Positions 1-7,680 are shown, counted from the stretch's first letter. The stretch is DNA of 40,422 nucleotides from Erysipelotrichaceae bacterium (GCA_003520745.1 DOUE01000009.1:20647-61068); one strand, 5' to 3'. Program-made: numbers and translations. The notes: generated by a model from the letters alone, not told the origin.

Positions 1-355
1 AGTAGGCGCTGGCTTTGTCGCTTTCGACCTCGTCCATCAAGCCGATGTAGGTCGAGGTTAAAAGCAGATGGCAGCCGTTGTCGCGCAGGTAGGCGTCGAT
101 CGACTCGCGCTCCCAATGTTCGACGGTACGGATTTCGTCGACCGACTGGTTTTGGATCCGAAGCAGATCCGCCCGTATGTCGGTGTAGCGTACGACGACG
201 TTTTTCGCACCCGCAAGATAGGCTTCCTCGACGACGCGTTTCGCGAACGATTCGTTTTCCACATCCACCTCGATGACCACGTTTTGTCCCGGATGGAGGT
301 TGAGTCCGCTACGGACCAACAACTTGGCATAATTTTGTTTTTGTTTGCTTCCCAT
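1..355 (-). CDS. Aminopeptidase, M29 family (AmpS/PepS-like), N-terminal part
   Basis: This is the first 118 codons of a protein that runs off the left edge of the window. It starts at ATG 355 with AAAGGA seven bases upstream. The N-terminus reads YAKLLVRSGLNLHPGQNVVI and continues through an AKRVVEEAYLAGAKNVVV segment. That opening is typical of M29 (thermophilic AmpS/PepS) metalloaminopeptidases, which remove N-terminal residues from peptides in the cytoplasm. The metal-binding residues lie in the C-terminal half and cannot be seen. The gene follows the acyltransferase gene by 18 bases in the same direction, so the two are probably co-transcribed. The family call rests on the N-terminal domain only. 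Confidence 0.8.
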   Translation of the reverse strand, partial: MGSKQKQNYAKLLVRSGLNLHPGQNVVIEVDVENESFAKRVVEEAYLAGAKNVVVRYTDIRADLLRIQNQSVDEIRTVEHWERESIDAYLRDNGCHLLLTSTYIGLMDEVESDKASAY

Positions 356-373
356 GATTCGATTCCTTTCGTG

Positions 374-1408
374 TTAATACAACAGATGCAGTACGGACCA
401 CTTCTTCGTCAAGGTCATCAAACCCCATGCGAAGGCGTAGGAGACGGATGCGACGGCGAAGAATTGAACCAGGCTGTTTTGATAAAGGTTGCCCAGTCCA
501 ACCGATGCGAAGAGCATCGGGAGGACCATCATCAGAAGTGGATGGACCAGATAGACGATCAGACTTCCGTCGCGCAGCCATTTGTAGACCTTACGCTCTT
601 TCAGTTGGATTTCAAGCATCCCCGAGAACAGGCAGACGCTGGCCGGGAGGGCGAAGATCAGCATGTTGAAGTTGAGCGGCTGGCTATACGCCCTCAGCAG
701 GAAGACTTCGAAGGTCATCGCGACCATGAAAATGAAGTATCCGATGAAGGGTCGACGGATGCGGAAGTCGTGTTTGACGAAATACGCACCCGCGCTGACG
801 AAGAAGGTTCCGAAAAACAAACCGTCGCGGGTCGTATTGAAGAGGCTTAGGTAAAGGTCGTAGGGCGCGGCGACACCGAAGTCGCGCGCAACGCCGTAAT
901 ACGCATCCCCGAAGACCCCGACCAGATAAAGGATGGCCCCCAAGATCAAGACCGTTTTAAACGAAAAACGTTGAAGCAGGAAATACGTCACGATCATTCC
1001 TAGCCCCAGGGCCAGCAAATACCAGAGATGCGACCCCGCAAGCAGGAACTTATAGAAGATGTAGAACCCGTAGAGGTTGAACGGGATGGCGTTGGTGAAG
1101 AACACCAGGATGACCAAGGTATAGATCCCAAACCAAACCGAATAAAGGATCAGGATCCGTTTGACATAATTATATAGGATAATCCGGTTTTGTTTGTTGT
1201 CTTTTATGGGAAACGTGATTTTTCGAAACAGAAGATACCCGGCCGTCATAAAAAAGAACTGGATCGTGACTCGGGCCAACACGTGGATGACGAAAACGTC
1301 CAATTCAAGGGAATAGGAAAGCAGCGGACGTACATGTCCGCTGACCACCAGCATCGCCGCGATGAATTTCATCAGATCCAGACCGTAAAGATTGCGTTTT
1401 TCACCCAT
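374..1408 (-). CDS. Acyltransferase 3 family integral membrane protein
   Basis: This 344-residue protein has about ten predicted membrane segments. It opens with an N-terminal signature of the acyltransferase-3 family (OatA/WecH/NodX type): NLYGLDLMKFIAAMLVVSGH, which holds the conserved His near residue 25. Members move acyl groups, usually acetyl or succinyl, from the cytoplasm to sugars or lipids on the outer face of the membrane. The protein has no extra extracytoplasmic SGNH domain, so it is the short form of the family. The start is supported by AAGGAAAA upstream. The aminopeptidase gene follows 18 bases downstream. The acceptor cannot be predicted. A role in modifying one of the two polysaccharides encoded further along is possible but unproven. 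Confidence 0.85.
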   Translation of the reverse strand: MGEKRNLYGLDLMKFIAAMLVVSGHVRPLLSYSLELDVFVIHVLARVTIQFFFMTAGYLLFRKITFPIKDNKQNRIILYNYVKRILILYSVWFGIYTLVILVFFTNAIPFNLYGFYIFYKFLLAGSHLWYLLALGLGMIVTYFLLQRFSFKTVLILGAILYLVGVFGDAYYGVARDFGVAAPYDLYLSLFNTTRDGLFFGTFFVSAGAYFVKHDFRIRRPFIGYFIFMVAMTFEVFLLRAYSQPLNFNMLIFALPASVCLFSGMLEIQLKERKVYKWLRDGSLIVYLVHPLLMMVLPMLFASVGLGNLYQNSLVQFFAVASVSYAFAWGLMTLTKKWSVLHLLY

Positions 1409-1490
1409 GGTATTTTTCCTTGGGGAAATCGTACCATAGATTAATGCGTAATGGTAGTGCTCTTTTCACGGGTTGGCATGGGATCGGCGC

Positions 1491-1519
1491 ATAAAAAAAG
1501 GTCAAAGAATCTTTGACCT
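1491..1519 (-). terminator. Intrinsic terminator after the small secreted peptide gene
   Basis: AGGTCAAAGA at 1499-1508 is exactly complementary to TCTTTGACCT at 1510-1519. Read on the minus strand, the hairpin is followed by a run of seven T. It lies 22 bases past the stop of the gene at 1541-1747 and separates it from the acyltransferase gene. Confidence 0.85.
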
Positions 1520-1540
1520 AAAGTGTGTGGTGGGAATCGA

Positions 1541-1747
1541 TCAATGGGGGGAGAAGCGGCCGAGGAAGACATGCGGGGCGATGCCGTTGCTGTCTTGGAT
1601 GTTTCCCCAAGCGGTATGCAAGCCTCTGGCGGCATTGGGGCTGACGTTGCCGATGCTTTGGGTCGGAACGGCGGGATGCGCGAATGTCGTCAACGTGAAG
1701 GCCATAAGCAACACGAGGGTAAGAGAGAGCGTCGTGAGTTTTTTCAT
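1541..1747 (-). CDS. Small secreted peptide (68 aa), function unknown
   Basis: The precursor has 68 residues. It shows a classical signal peptide: MKKL, a hydrophobic core of about 15 residues, then TTFA-HP as a likely signal peptidase I site. The predicted mature peptide of about 45 residues is rich in Gly, Asn, Pro and His, has no Cys, and ends in FLGRFSPH. The start at 1747 is fixed by a near-perfect AGGAGGTGA six bases upstream; a longer in-frame reading to 1870 has no such site and would bury the signal peptide. The gene has its own promoter (-10 at 1842-1847) and its own terminator, so it is a strong monocistronic unit. I do not recognise the family. A signalling or antimicrobial peptide, or a small envelope protein, are all possible. 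Confidence 0.75.
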   Translation of the reverse strand: MKKLTTLSLTLVLLMAFTLTTFAHPAVPTQSIGNVSPNAARGLHTAWGNIQDSNGIAPHVFLGRFSPH

Positions 1748-1841
1748 TGATTCACCTCCTTCTTTTTGGGTATCGAAAAAAATCAAACGGTAAGCCATGA
1801 ATGGGTTTGAATCCGATCCGCCGTGCGGACTTGATGGTTGC

Positions 1842-1870
1842 ATCATATCGTAAAACTTGCGCCCATTCAA
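1842..1870 (-). promoter_or_regulatory. Promoter of the secreted peptide gene
   Basis: Read on the minus strand, TTGAAT (1865-1870), a 17-base spacer and TATGAT (1842-1847) form a good sigma-A-type promoter about 95 bases before the start codon. An inverted repeat, GATTTGA-cca-TCAAATC at 1873-1889, sits immediately upstream of the -35 and could be an operator. The predicted 5' untranslated region contains a small TCCGC/GCGGA hairpin near 1811-1825. Confidence 0.65.
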
Positions 1871-1893
1871 TTGATTTGACCATCAAATCATCT

Positions 1894-2229
1894 TCATTCC
1901 CGACGCTTCTTCCGAACCAGGATCCGCGCTTCGACCAGGTTCAGCATGAGTGTCCCCACCTGCATGTTCCCCTTCTTCCCTTCAGTGCTTTGATTCAAAA
2001 AATCCAAGTCCCCGATCCACAGAACGGGCAGTCGCGACGCGCAGTTCAGTGCGCCAGCCCCTTCCCATCCGTCACAGAAAAACACCCCGTCTTCGATGCA
2101 GCTTCGTATGACTTTCCGCAATCCTTCTTCCTGATCCAAGTCGATGCTTTCACCGCGATACGAAACCTCCCCCAGTCCGCGATGGACTTTCAATACGTTC
2201 CATAGGTCAAAATTCGTGTAGATTCGCAT
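1894..2229 (-). CDS. Hypothetical protein (111 aa) under a SAM-I riboswitch
   Basis: This is a soluble protein of 111 residues that begins MRIYTNFDLWNVLKVHRGLG. It has no signal peptide or membrane segment. Three Cys are spread over the middle (RSCIEDGVFFCDG and LNCAS), and the tail is basic (RILVRKKRRE). The start at 2229 is chosen because AAAGGGAG lies six bases upstream; an in-frame ATG at 2262 has no such site. I do not recognise the family. The clue to its role is the leader: an S-box riboswitch ends about 70 bases upstream, so expression should rise when S-adenosylmethionine is low. That places the gene in the methionine/sulfur regulon (inference). Confidence is high for the gene and nil for its activity. 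Confidence 0.75.
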   Translation of the reverse strand: MRIYTNFDLWNVLKVHRGLGEVSYRGESIDLDQEEGLRKVIRSCIEDGVFFCDGWEGAGALNCASRLPVLWIGDLDFLNQSTEGKKGNMQVGTLMLNLVEARILVRKKRRE

Positions 2230-2251
2230 ACTCTCCCTTTCCGACCAACAT

Positions 2252-2277
2252 AAAATCCCCATCTGAAGACGGGGATT
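2252..2277 (-). terminator. Terminator hairpin of the SAM-I riboswitch expression platform
   Basis: On the minus strand AATCCCCGTC, a TTCA loop and GATGGGGATT form a 10-bp stem (one G-U pair) followed by a short T run. It lies between the SAM-I aptamer and the ribosome-binding site of the 111-aa gene. The T run is short, so it may be an inefficient terminator or may act at translation instead. Confidence 0.6.
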
Positions 2278-2297
2278 GAAAAAACGAACGTTCTCTC

Positions 2298-2390
2298 CCT
2301 ATCTTCCGGGTTTCCCCGCAGGATTTCGCACCTTGCGTATGCAGGTTGCGGTACGGCGACGAGCCTGTCTCTTCCGTACTCTTCATAGGT
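2298..2390 (-). ncRNA. SAM-I (S-box) riboswitch aptamer
   Basis: Read on the minus strand from 2390, the sequence carries the S-box signatures in order: CCTAT of P1, AAGAG, a P2 arm GTACGG...CCGTAC enclosing GAG-ACAGG-CTC, then CGCAACCTGCA, GCAAGGTGCG and AAATCCTGCG of the P3 region. A small P4 with GGGGAAACCC follows, then GGAAGATAGG, which closes P1. These match the conserved core of SAM-I riboswitches, which bind S-adenosylmethionine and switch off methionine and sulfur genes. An expression-platform hairpin follows at 2252-2277. Confidence 0.85.
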
Positions 2391-2397
2391 CGATTTT

Positions 2398-2406
2398 AGT
2401 GTAGCA
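2398..2406 (-). promoter_or_regulatory. Extended -10 promoter of the riboswitch transcript
   Basis: On the minus strand TG-C-TACACT gives an extended -10 (TACACT at 2398-2403, TG at 2405-2406). No good -35 is visible. Transcription from here would begin at about 2391, which is exactly the first base of the riboswitch aptamer. Confidence 0.5.
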
Positions 2407-2428
2407 TAATTTCAGAAAAATGGCGTGA

Positions 2429-3352
2429 TCAGTGGTGTCTCCAGTGCGTGGTGTCTGGTTTTTGGGACATCTTGTAAGGAAAGAAGGTGATCAGGATCGG
2501 ACTCATCAAGAGAACCAAAGGCATCCAATACAGGTCGATCACCCAGAACACGGTCTGGACGAAGATGCGTAGCGGGTCGGTCGGGGCGTACCCGCCCACG
2601 TTTCCGACATAGAGGGAAATGAAAAGCAAACCGAAGGTCTTGGCGGAGAAGTCGCTCATGACAAGATAGCCTTCCTTCCCCAACAAGAGCCAGGCGGTGA
2701 TGAAATTGACCGACTGCGTGAGGACGACGATCAAGAGCGGCAGCCCGATCATCAAGAGAAGCATGTGTAGGATCGGACCGAGATCCAACTTCTTCAGGAA
2801 GGCATCCAGGGTCAACAAAGCGCCCGGGACCCACAGGATAAATCCGACGACAACCAGGACCACGGTTTTCGTGAAGGGTTCATAGGCATCGCCGAAGAAT
2901 TCATAATAGTATTTACCGTAGAGGAAGTAGAAGAGGAGGTTGAAGGAAAACGCGAGGCCAAGCCAAAGCAAACCATGGCTGAGCTTCGCCTTGTCTATTT
3001 TCAGGTATTCCCGATCATGGAGCACATCGTCGAGTTTGCGTGCGTTGGCGGCTTGGGTTCGCCCTACGATCCGGACCAGGTCGATGAGCCACCAAATTCC
3101 GAATCCGCCCAGCGTGATCGCCTTGGCGATCCATGTCCGGTCTTCTTCCAAAACATAGCGATCCACCCCGAACAAACCCAGAAACAACGAGATCCAGATC
3201 ATTTTGCGCGGTGGGTCGAATTCGATTTCTAGAAGACGCTTAAGAATGTATTCGTCCGCGGTTTCCAACTGTTCGCGATACGAAGCCCGATTTTTCGGCG
3301 GGAATTTATCTGCGTTTTTCGTCAAGAACCAGCGGGTGTTGTCCAGATTCAT
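2429..3352 (-). CDS. TM2-domain multi-pass membrane protein
   Basis: This protein has 307 residues. After a soluble N-terminus of about 48 residues it carries a TM2 module: two membrane helices around KMIWISLFLGLFGVDRYVL and a second segment ending GFGIWWLIDLVRIVGRT, where the short DR turn and the WWLIDL motif are diagnostic. At least four more membrane helices follow from about residue 130. TM2 proteins are widespread and mostly uncharacterised. The start is backed by AAAGGGGG nine bases upstream. The gene follows the DUF2628-like gene by 25 bases, and such pairs are common, so the two probably form one operon. Confidence 0.8.
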   Translation of the reverse strand: MNLDNTRWFLTKNADKFPPKNRASYREQLETADEYILKRLLEIEFDPPRKMIWISLFLGLFGVDRYVLEEDRTWIAKAITLGGFGIWWLIDLVRIVGRTQAANARKLDDVLHDREYLKIDKAKLSHGLLWLGLAFSFNLLFYFLYGKYYYEFFGDAYEPFTKTVVLVVVGFILWVPGALLTLDAFLKKLDLGPILHMLLLMIGLPLLIVVLTQSVNFITAWLLLGKEGYLVMSDFSAKTFGLLFISLYVGNVGGYAPTDPLRIFVQTVFWVIDLYWMPLVLLMSPILITFFPYKMSQKPDTTHWRHH

Positions 3353-3377
3353 CGCTATGCCCCCTTTTCTTTGAACG

Positions 3378-3827
3378 TTAGGCCAAGATCCGATAAAACA
3401 AATAAAGAGAGATCAGGACGTCCAGGCAAAACAGGACGATGACGAAGGTCCAAGGTTTCCCTTTTCGTTTGACGATGGCCAGTCGATTGACGTCGTCGAG
3501 CGCTTCGACTTCCGTCAACAGGTTTTCCAATCGTTGATACTCCATCGCGTTCCCCATGAATCCGGTGAAAAGCGAAATGCCGATCACGATGACGTCCCTG
3601 ACCATCGGATTGCCGATACTCGCCACGATGAGACGGATCAGGGTCAAGGTAATCCCGACCCAAAGGTTCCGCTTGTAGAAGAACCACCAGCTTCCGATGA
3701 AGAACGCGGCCCAATTGAACGGTGCGCCCCCGGTTTCACGCCATCGTAGAAACGCTTCCTCATGATAGGGCGAATCCCCGAAATACGTTTTGATCAATGC
3801 GTTCTGTGCGATTTCCCCTGTTTCCAT
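3378..3827 (-). CDS. DUF2628-like small membrane protein
   Basis: This protein has 149 residues and three or four membrane helices. The segment around residues 36-62 (GGAPFNWAAFFIGSWWFFYK followed by RNLW) is the hallmark of DUF2628 proteins, in which an amphipathic 'F-N-W-A-A-F-F' stretch precedes the first helix. A charged stretch around residues 95-125 (EYQRLENLLTEVEALDDVNR) precedes the last helix. The function of the family is unknown. The start at 3827 has AAAGGGG five bases upstream. It is the first gene of the operon with the TM2 gene. A promoter lies at 3927-3955 and a terminator-like hairpin sits between that promoter and this start codon. Confidence 0.75.
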   Translation of the reverse strand: METGEIAQNALIKTYFGDSPYHEEAFLRWRETGGAPFNWAAFFIGSWWFFYKRNLWVGITLTLIRLIVASIGNPMVRDVIVIGISLFTGFMGNAMEYQRLENLLTEVEALDDVNRLAIVKRKGKPWTFVIVLFCLDVLISLYLFYRILA

Positions 3828-3842
3828 CGTTTCCCCTTTTCA

Positions 3843-3869
3843 AACAAAAAGGACACGAAAAATGTCCTT
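3843..3869 (-). terminator. Intrinsic terminator or leader attenuator
   Basis: On the minus strand AAGGACA, a TTTTTCG loop and TGTCCTT form a 7-bp stem followed by TTTGTTTG. It lies about 120 bases after the end of the osmolyte transporter operon and just before the ribosome-binding site at 3829-3838. The promoter at 3927-3955 is upstream of it, so it may be an attenuator in the DUF2628/TM2 leader rather than a plain end-of-operon terminator. Confidence 0.65.
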
Positions 3870-3926
3870 GTCTTGTTGTGTTGCGACGAATGATTCCCCA
3901 TGGTCATTCCCCCTTCGCTTGACTTT

Positions 3927-3955
3927 AGTGTACCGATTCGTGAACGCGTTGTCAA
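3927..3955 (-). promoter_or_regulatory. Promoter of the DUF2628/TM2 operon
   Basis: On the minus strand a consensus TTGACA (3950-3955), a 17-base spacer and TACACT (3927-3932) make the strongest-looking promoter in the left half. The predicted transcript starts at about 3920 and has a leader of about 93 bases. The leader contains a possible ORF (3794-3907, start preceded by AAGGGGG) and the hairpin at 3843-3869. Confidence 0.7.
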
Positions 3956-3988
3956 TCGTCGGGGGTGGATTTTCGCAAGATTTATTGT

Positions 3989-4705
3989 TTAGCGGATCGC
4001 TCTTTCGCTCAGCAATGCAAGCAGGATGACGGCGATGGATCCTTGCAGGACCAATAGGGGGTCGTAGGTACGGATGCCGGCGATGATGGGGACACCCAGC
4101 CCTCCGGCTCCGACGGTCGCCCCGATGGTCGCCGCGGAGATGTTGATGACCAGGGCGGTCTTGATCCCGGCGAGGATCATGGGTCGGCTTAAGGGCATTT
4201 CGACCTTGAGTAGGCGTTGCAACGGCGTCATCCCGACCCCTTTGGCGGCGTCTTGGACGGCGGGGATCACACCGCGTAGTCCGACCATGACGTTACGGGA
4301 GATCGGCAGGATCGCATAGAGCCATAATGCCAGGAGGACGGGGGCGTTGCCATAGCCCAACAGCGGGACGCTCAGCGCGATGATCGCCGCCGAGGGGATC
4401 GTTTCAAGGATGTTGGCCAAGCCCAGCACCAGCGACTCCAATTCGTCGCTCTGCGTCAAATGGACAAGCATGCCCAGGATCAAGGAGACAAGGATGGCGG
4501 CCGAGGTGGAAATCAATACGATTTGAAGGTGTTGGAGGGTGAGGACGGGGAGGGTCGTCCGGGAGACCAGGTCGATCCTGCCGGGGAACCAGATCGCCAA
4601 GGTTTCCTTGAAGGAATCGAAACCGAACACCCAGACCAAAAACAAGACCAGGTAGATCAAGGTCATGATATGGGGTTTGAGATCGTTGACGATTCTTGTC
4701 TTCAT
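3989..4705 (-). CDS. yehW: Osmolyte ABC transporter permease, YehW type
   Basis: This is a 238-residue permease with one N-terminal helix and a BPD_transp_1 domain. The EAA loop lies around residues 150-170 (DAAKGVGMTPLQRLLKVEMP). It is the second, shorter permease of a betaine/choline/carnitine-class (Opu/Yeh) importer. Gene order here is binding protein, long permease, ATPase, short permease, which matches the osmF-yehY-yehX-yehW operon of enterobacteria. The start overlaps the ATPase stop by four bases (ATGA), implying translational coupling. The substrate of Yeh-type systems is less certain than for OpuC; glycine betaine or another compatible solute is likely. Confidence 0.85.
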   Translation of the reverse strand: MKTRIVNDLKPHIMTLIYLVLFLVWVFGFDSFKETLAIWFPGRIDLVSRTTLPVLTLQHLQIVLISTSAAILVSLILGMLVHLTQSDELESLVLGLANILETIPSAAIIALSVPLLGYGNAPVLLALWLYAILPISRNVMVGLRGVIPAVQDAAKGVGMTPLQRLLKVEMPLSRPMILAGIKTALVINISAATIGATVGAGGLGVPIIAGIRTYDPLLVLQGSIAVILLALLSERAIR

Positions 4706-5619
4706 CGTCTTTCTTCCTCGCGTAGATAGCGGGTCAGATCCTCGAAGCGGATTTCATGGATCTTGTTTTGCGTATCCGTCACTTCGACGACGCCGGTTTC
4801 ACTCTTCAATAGACGTCCCAGGATTTCATGCAAGGTGACCGATGAATCCCCGTCTTGTTTCAGATAGTCGTCGATCCCGTGTCGCTTCAACAGTTTGACC
4901 GGATAGTCTTCCCCCAGAAACAAACGGACGAAATCTTCTTCCATGTGTTTCGCAAAGGCTTCGGGAGCGTCGTATCCCAGGATCTTCCCCTCCTGCATGA
5001 CCACGAGCTTGTCGGCCAGAAGGATCGCTTCCTCGACGTCGTGCGTCACGAAAACGACGGTTTTCTTCAGTTCTTTCTGGATGTTTTTGAAGGCGAGTTG
5101 GATCTTGATGCGGGTCATCGGATCCACCGCCCCGAAGGGTTCGTCCATGAGGAGGATGTCGGGATCGGCCGCCAAGGCGCGGCAGACGCCGACCCGTTGC
5201 GCTTCCCCGCCGGATAGTTCATGGGGTTTCTTCGTTAGGTAACTCAAAGGTAGACCGGTGAGGTTCATCAGAAACTCGACCCTCTCCTTGATCCTCGTCT
5301 CGTCCCATTTCTCCATACGCGGGACGACGGCGATGTTTTCATAGACGGTATAGTGCGGAAACAAGCCGACGTTTTGGATACAATAGCCGATCTTGCGGCG
5401 GAGTTCCTGCGGCGGATAGGTTTTATTGTCTTTTCCCGCCACGATGATTTCCCCTTCGTCGATGTCGATCATGCGGTTGATGCTGCGCAGCAGGCTGCTT
5501 TTCCCGCAGCCCGAGGGTCCGATCAACACGACGCATTCGCCATCCATGATTTTCAGGTCGACCTTGTCCAGCGCCAACGTCTCCCCGTAGTGTTTACTCA
5601 ACCCTGAGATTTTGATCAT
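4702..5619 (-). CDS. yehX: Osmolyte ABC transporter ATP-binding protein, YehX/OpuCA type
   Basis: This 305-residue ATPase has all the ABC motifs: Walker A GPSGCGKSSL near residue 34, Q-loop YCIQNVGLFPHY, signature LSGGEAQRVGVCRAL, Walker B DILLMDEPFGAVDP and the switch His in VTHDVEEAI. After about residue 240 a short regulatory tail resembles part of a CBS module, as in OpuCA-type subunits. It powers import of a compatible solute with the two neighbouring permeases. The start has GGGGGTGG upstream. The gene overlaps the long permease gene by 26 bases. Confidence 0.9.
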   Translation of the reverse strand: MIKISGLSKHYGETLALDKVDLKIMDGECVVLIGPSGCGKSSLLRSINRMIDIDEGEIIVAGKDNKTYPPQELRRKIGYCIQNVGLFPHYTVYENIAVVPRMEKWDETRIKERVEFLMNLTGLPLSYLTKKPHELSGGEAQRVGVCRALAADPDILLMDEPFGAVDPMTRIKIQLAFKNIQKELKKTVVFVTHDVEEAILLADKLVVMQEGKILGYDAPEAFAKHMEEDFVRLFLGEDYPVKLLKRHGIDDYLKQDGDSSVTLHEILGRLLKSETGVVEVTDTQNKIHEIRFEDLTRYLREEERR

Positions 5620-6748
5620 AGTCCACCCCCAACTTTCTTACCGTACCTACTTCGACGACTTCGAACACCGCATCCAGGATCAAGGCCATGACGACCACCG
5701 GGATCGTTCCCAAGAGCACCAGATCCAGCGCGGATTGCGATAGACCCAGGAAAATAAGGGCGCCCATCCCGCCGCCGCCGACCAGACCCGCCAGGATCGT
5801 GTTCCCGACGTTTTGTGTCATCGCGGTACGGATGCCGGCGAAGATCGAGGGCAAGGTGAGCGGAAACCACACGTTGATCAACGTTTGCCTGGGACTCATC
5901 CCCAACGCGACGGCGTTTTCAAGCACGGCCGGATCGGTCTGCTTCAAGCCCGCATAGGTGTTCGCCGTGATGGGGAGGAGGCTGTAGAGAAACAAAACGA
6001 TGAAAGCCGGGGCGAAACCGATGCCTTTGATGCCCAGATCCGCCAAGAACGGAAACGCTTTGGATAAGGCGGTCAGAGGGATCATCATCAAGGCCAGCAG
6101 CGATAAAGTCGGCGCGACCTGAAAGACATGGACGAAGCCGAAGATCCATTCACGGGCTTTGGGATAGCGCATCGCCGCATAGCCCAAAAGTATCCCTGGC
6201 AAGATCGCCGCCATGGCGGAAAAGAGCGCCAAGGTAAGATGGCGCGAAAGTTCGCGCAGGAAGGTTTCTTCGATGTTTCTGTATTCACGCACCAAGCCCA
6301 AGGCATCCATGTTTCCGGCGAAAGCGAGGATGAACAGGAAAGATAAAAAGATCTTGAGTTTGGGATACGCGGTTTTGGATAACAAAAGCAGGATGCCGAC
6401 ATAGAAAAGATAGAAGCCGATCCCCAGTGAAATGCGGGCGACTTTCGGATCGAAGTCGACTCCGTCAGGGATATAGCGGCTAAGTAGGATCAAGCCGAGG
6501 GAAGGCAGAAAAAGAAGGATCCAACTAAGGATTGCATTGAAAAAACGCGGTTTCCATCGGATCACCGCGATGATTAAAAGCAGGACGACGATCGAGGTCG
6601 TCCACATCGCCCATCCAAGAAACCCCATCGCTTGGATGGGGATCCCGCGGGCGACCCGGTTGATTTTGAATTCTCCCCAGGGAAGCAGCGTCAACGCGAA
6701 AAGCGTAAGGAAACTACCGGCCGCGGTCGTGATGCGGCCGGTTTTCAT
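5594..6748 (-). CDS. yehY: Osmolyte ABC transporter permease, YehY type
   Basis: This is a 384-residue permease, close to the usual length of YehY. It has an extra N-terminal region of four or five membrane helices (residues about 8-145) ahead of the BPD_transp_1 domain. The EAA loop is ENAVALGMSPRQTLINVWFP near residues 280-300, followed by GNTILAGLVGGGGMGALIF. The long N-terminal extension separates it from OpuCB/OpuCD permeases and supports a Yeh-type assignment. The start codon overlaps the stop of the binding-protein gene (ATGA), so the genes are coupled. Confidence 0.87.
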   Translation of the reverse strand: MKTGRITTAAGSFLTLFALTLLPWGEFKINRVARGIPIQAMGFLGWAMWTTSIVVLLLIIAVIRWKPRFFNAILSWILLFLPSLGLILLSRYIPDGVDFDPKVARISLGIGFYLFYVGILLLLSKTAYPKLKIFLSFLFILAFAGNMDALGLVREYRNIEETFLRELSRHLTLALFSAMAAILPGILLGYAAMRYPKAREWIFGFVHVFQVAPTLSLLALMMIPLTALSKAFPFLADLGIKGIGFAPAFIVLFLYSLLPITANTYAGLKQTDPAVLENAVALGMSPRQTLINVWFPLTLPSIFAGIRTAMTQNVGNTILAGLVGGGGMGALIFLGLSQSALDLVLLGTIPVVVMALILDAVFEVVEVGTVRKLGVDYDQNLRVE

Positions 6749-7680
6749 TCGTCGAGGAATCCGTTTTCAATCAGGTATTCTTCTGCGACATCCGCCGCGT
6801 TCTGGCCGTCGTAGGCCACCGCCGCGTTAAGGGTCTGAAGGGCTTCCAAGGTCAACGATTCAAAGACCGGTTTCAAGATCTCGCGGATCTCCGGATAGAC
6901 ATCCAGGACGTCGCCGCGGATGACCGGGGCCGGAAGATAGACGGGCGGGATGTGCTTGGGGTCGGCGACGACCAACAAGTTCATCTTGTCCAAGGCACCG
7001 TCGGTGCCGTAGACCAAGGAAGCGTTGACGCCGTTGGTGCCGTTGCTTAATGCCAGCAGCATTTCCGCCGTGTTGCCTGAAGAGAGGATGATGAGTTGGT
7101 CGTTGGTGAGCTTGAAGCCATAGGCTTCCTCAAACCCCAACAAGCCCAATTGATTCTCCGCGAAACTGGCGGACGTGATGAGTTTGAAATCCTTGCCCGC
7201 ATTGATGTAGGCGGCGAGGTCTTCCATGTCTTCGATCCCGTTGGCTTGCGCGAAATCACGCGTGACGGCGATCGATTCCGTATTGTTTGCGGCGGACGGT
7301 GTCAGCCAGTAGATGTTCTTCTTTTCACGGTCGAGTTTTTCGGTGAACTCATACCCTTTGACCGGATCGTTCCAGATCGTCGGGTCGGTCGCGTCTTCCG
7401 GATGATAGTACTGTCCGGATCCCGTGTAGTCGACCACCAGGTCGACTTCGTCGTTTTCCAGCGCGGCGCGCAGGATGTCCGGGGTCCCGAAATTGAGTTT
7501 ATTGACGGTTTCGATGCCGTTGTCTTCCAGCATCTGCAAGATCATCTGCCCCAGGATCGACCCTTCCGAGTCCAACATGGTGGCGACGACGACCGGGTCT
7601 TTCTGTGCGGGTTTCGCACAACCGACCAAAAGCAGTAGCGTCGCGACCCCGATGAGCATGATTCGTTTGATGTGTTTCAT
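6745..7680 (-). CDS. osmF: Osmolyte ABC transporter substrate-binding lipoprotein, OsmF/YehZ type
   Basis: This 311-residue lipoprotein has the signal peptide MKHIKRIMLIGVATLLLLVG with Cys at residue 21 as the lipidation site. The mature part is an OpuAC-type binding fold: TMLDSEGSILGQMILQMLED at the start, then VDLVVDYTGSG, a motif shared by the QAT/OsmF binding proteins, and YLPAPVIRGDVLDVYPEI near the C-terminus. In a Gram-positive cell the lipid anchor holds it at the membrane beside its permeases. It is the first gene of the four-gene transporter operon, with GGAGG eight bases before the start and a TATAAT box at 7725-7730. Confidence 0.88.
   Translation of the reverse strand: MKHIKRIMLIGVATLLLLVGCAKPAQKDPVVVATMLDSEGSILGQMILQMLEDNGIETVNKLNFGTPDILRAALENDEVDLVVDYTGSGQYYHPEDATDPTIWNDPVKGYEFTEKLDREKKNIYWLTPSAANNTESIAVTRDFAQANGIEDMEDLAAYINAGKDFKLITSASFAENQLGLLGFEEAYGFKLTNDQLIILSSGNTAEMLLALSNGTNGVNASLVYGTDGALDKMNLLVVADPKHIPPVYLPAPVIRGDVLDVYPEIREILKPVFESLTLEALQTLNAAVAYDGQNAADVAEEYLIENGFLDE

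Noticed and set aside
68..850. Open frame of 260 codons on the plus strand
   Set aside because: It lies antisense to the aminopeptidase and acyltransferase genes, has no ribosome-binding site, and its translation looks like the shadow of a hydrophobic gene (many D, E, R, Q).
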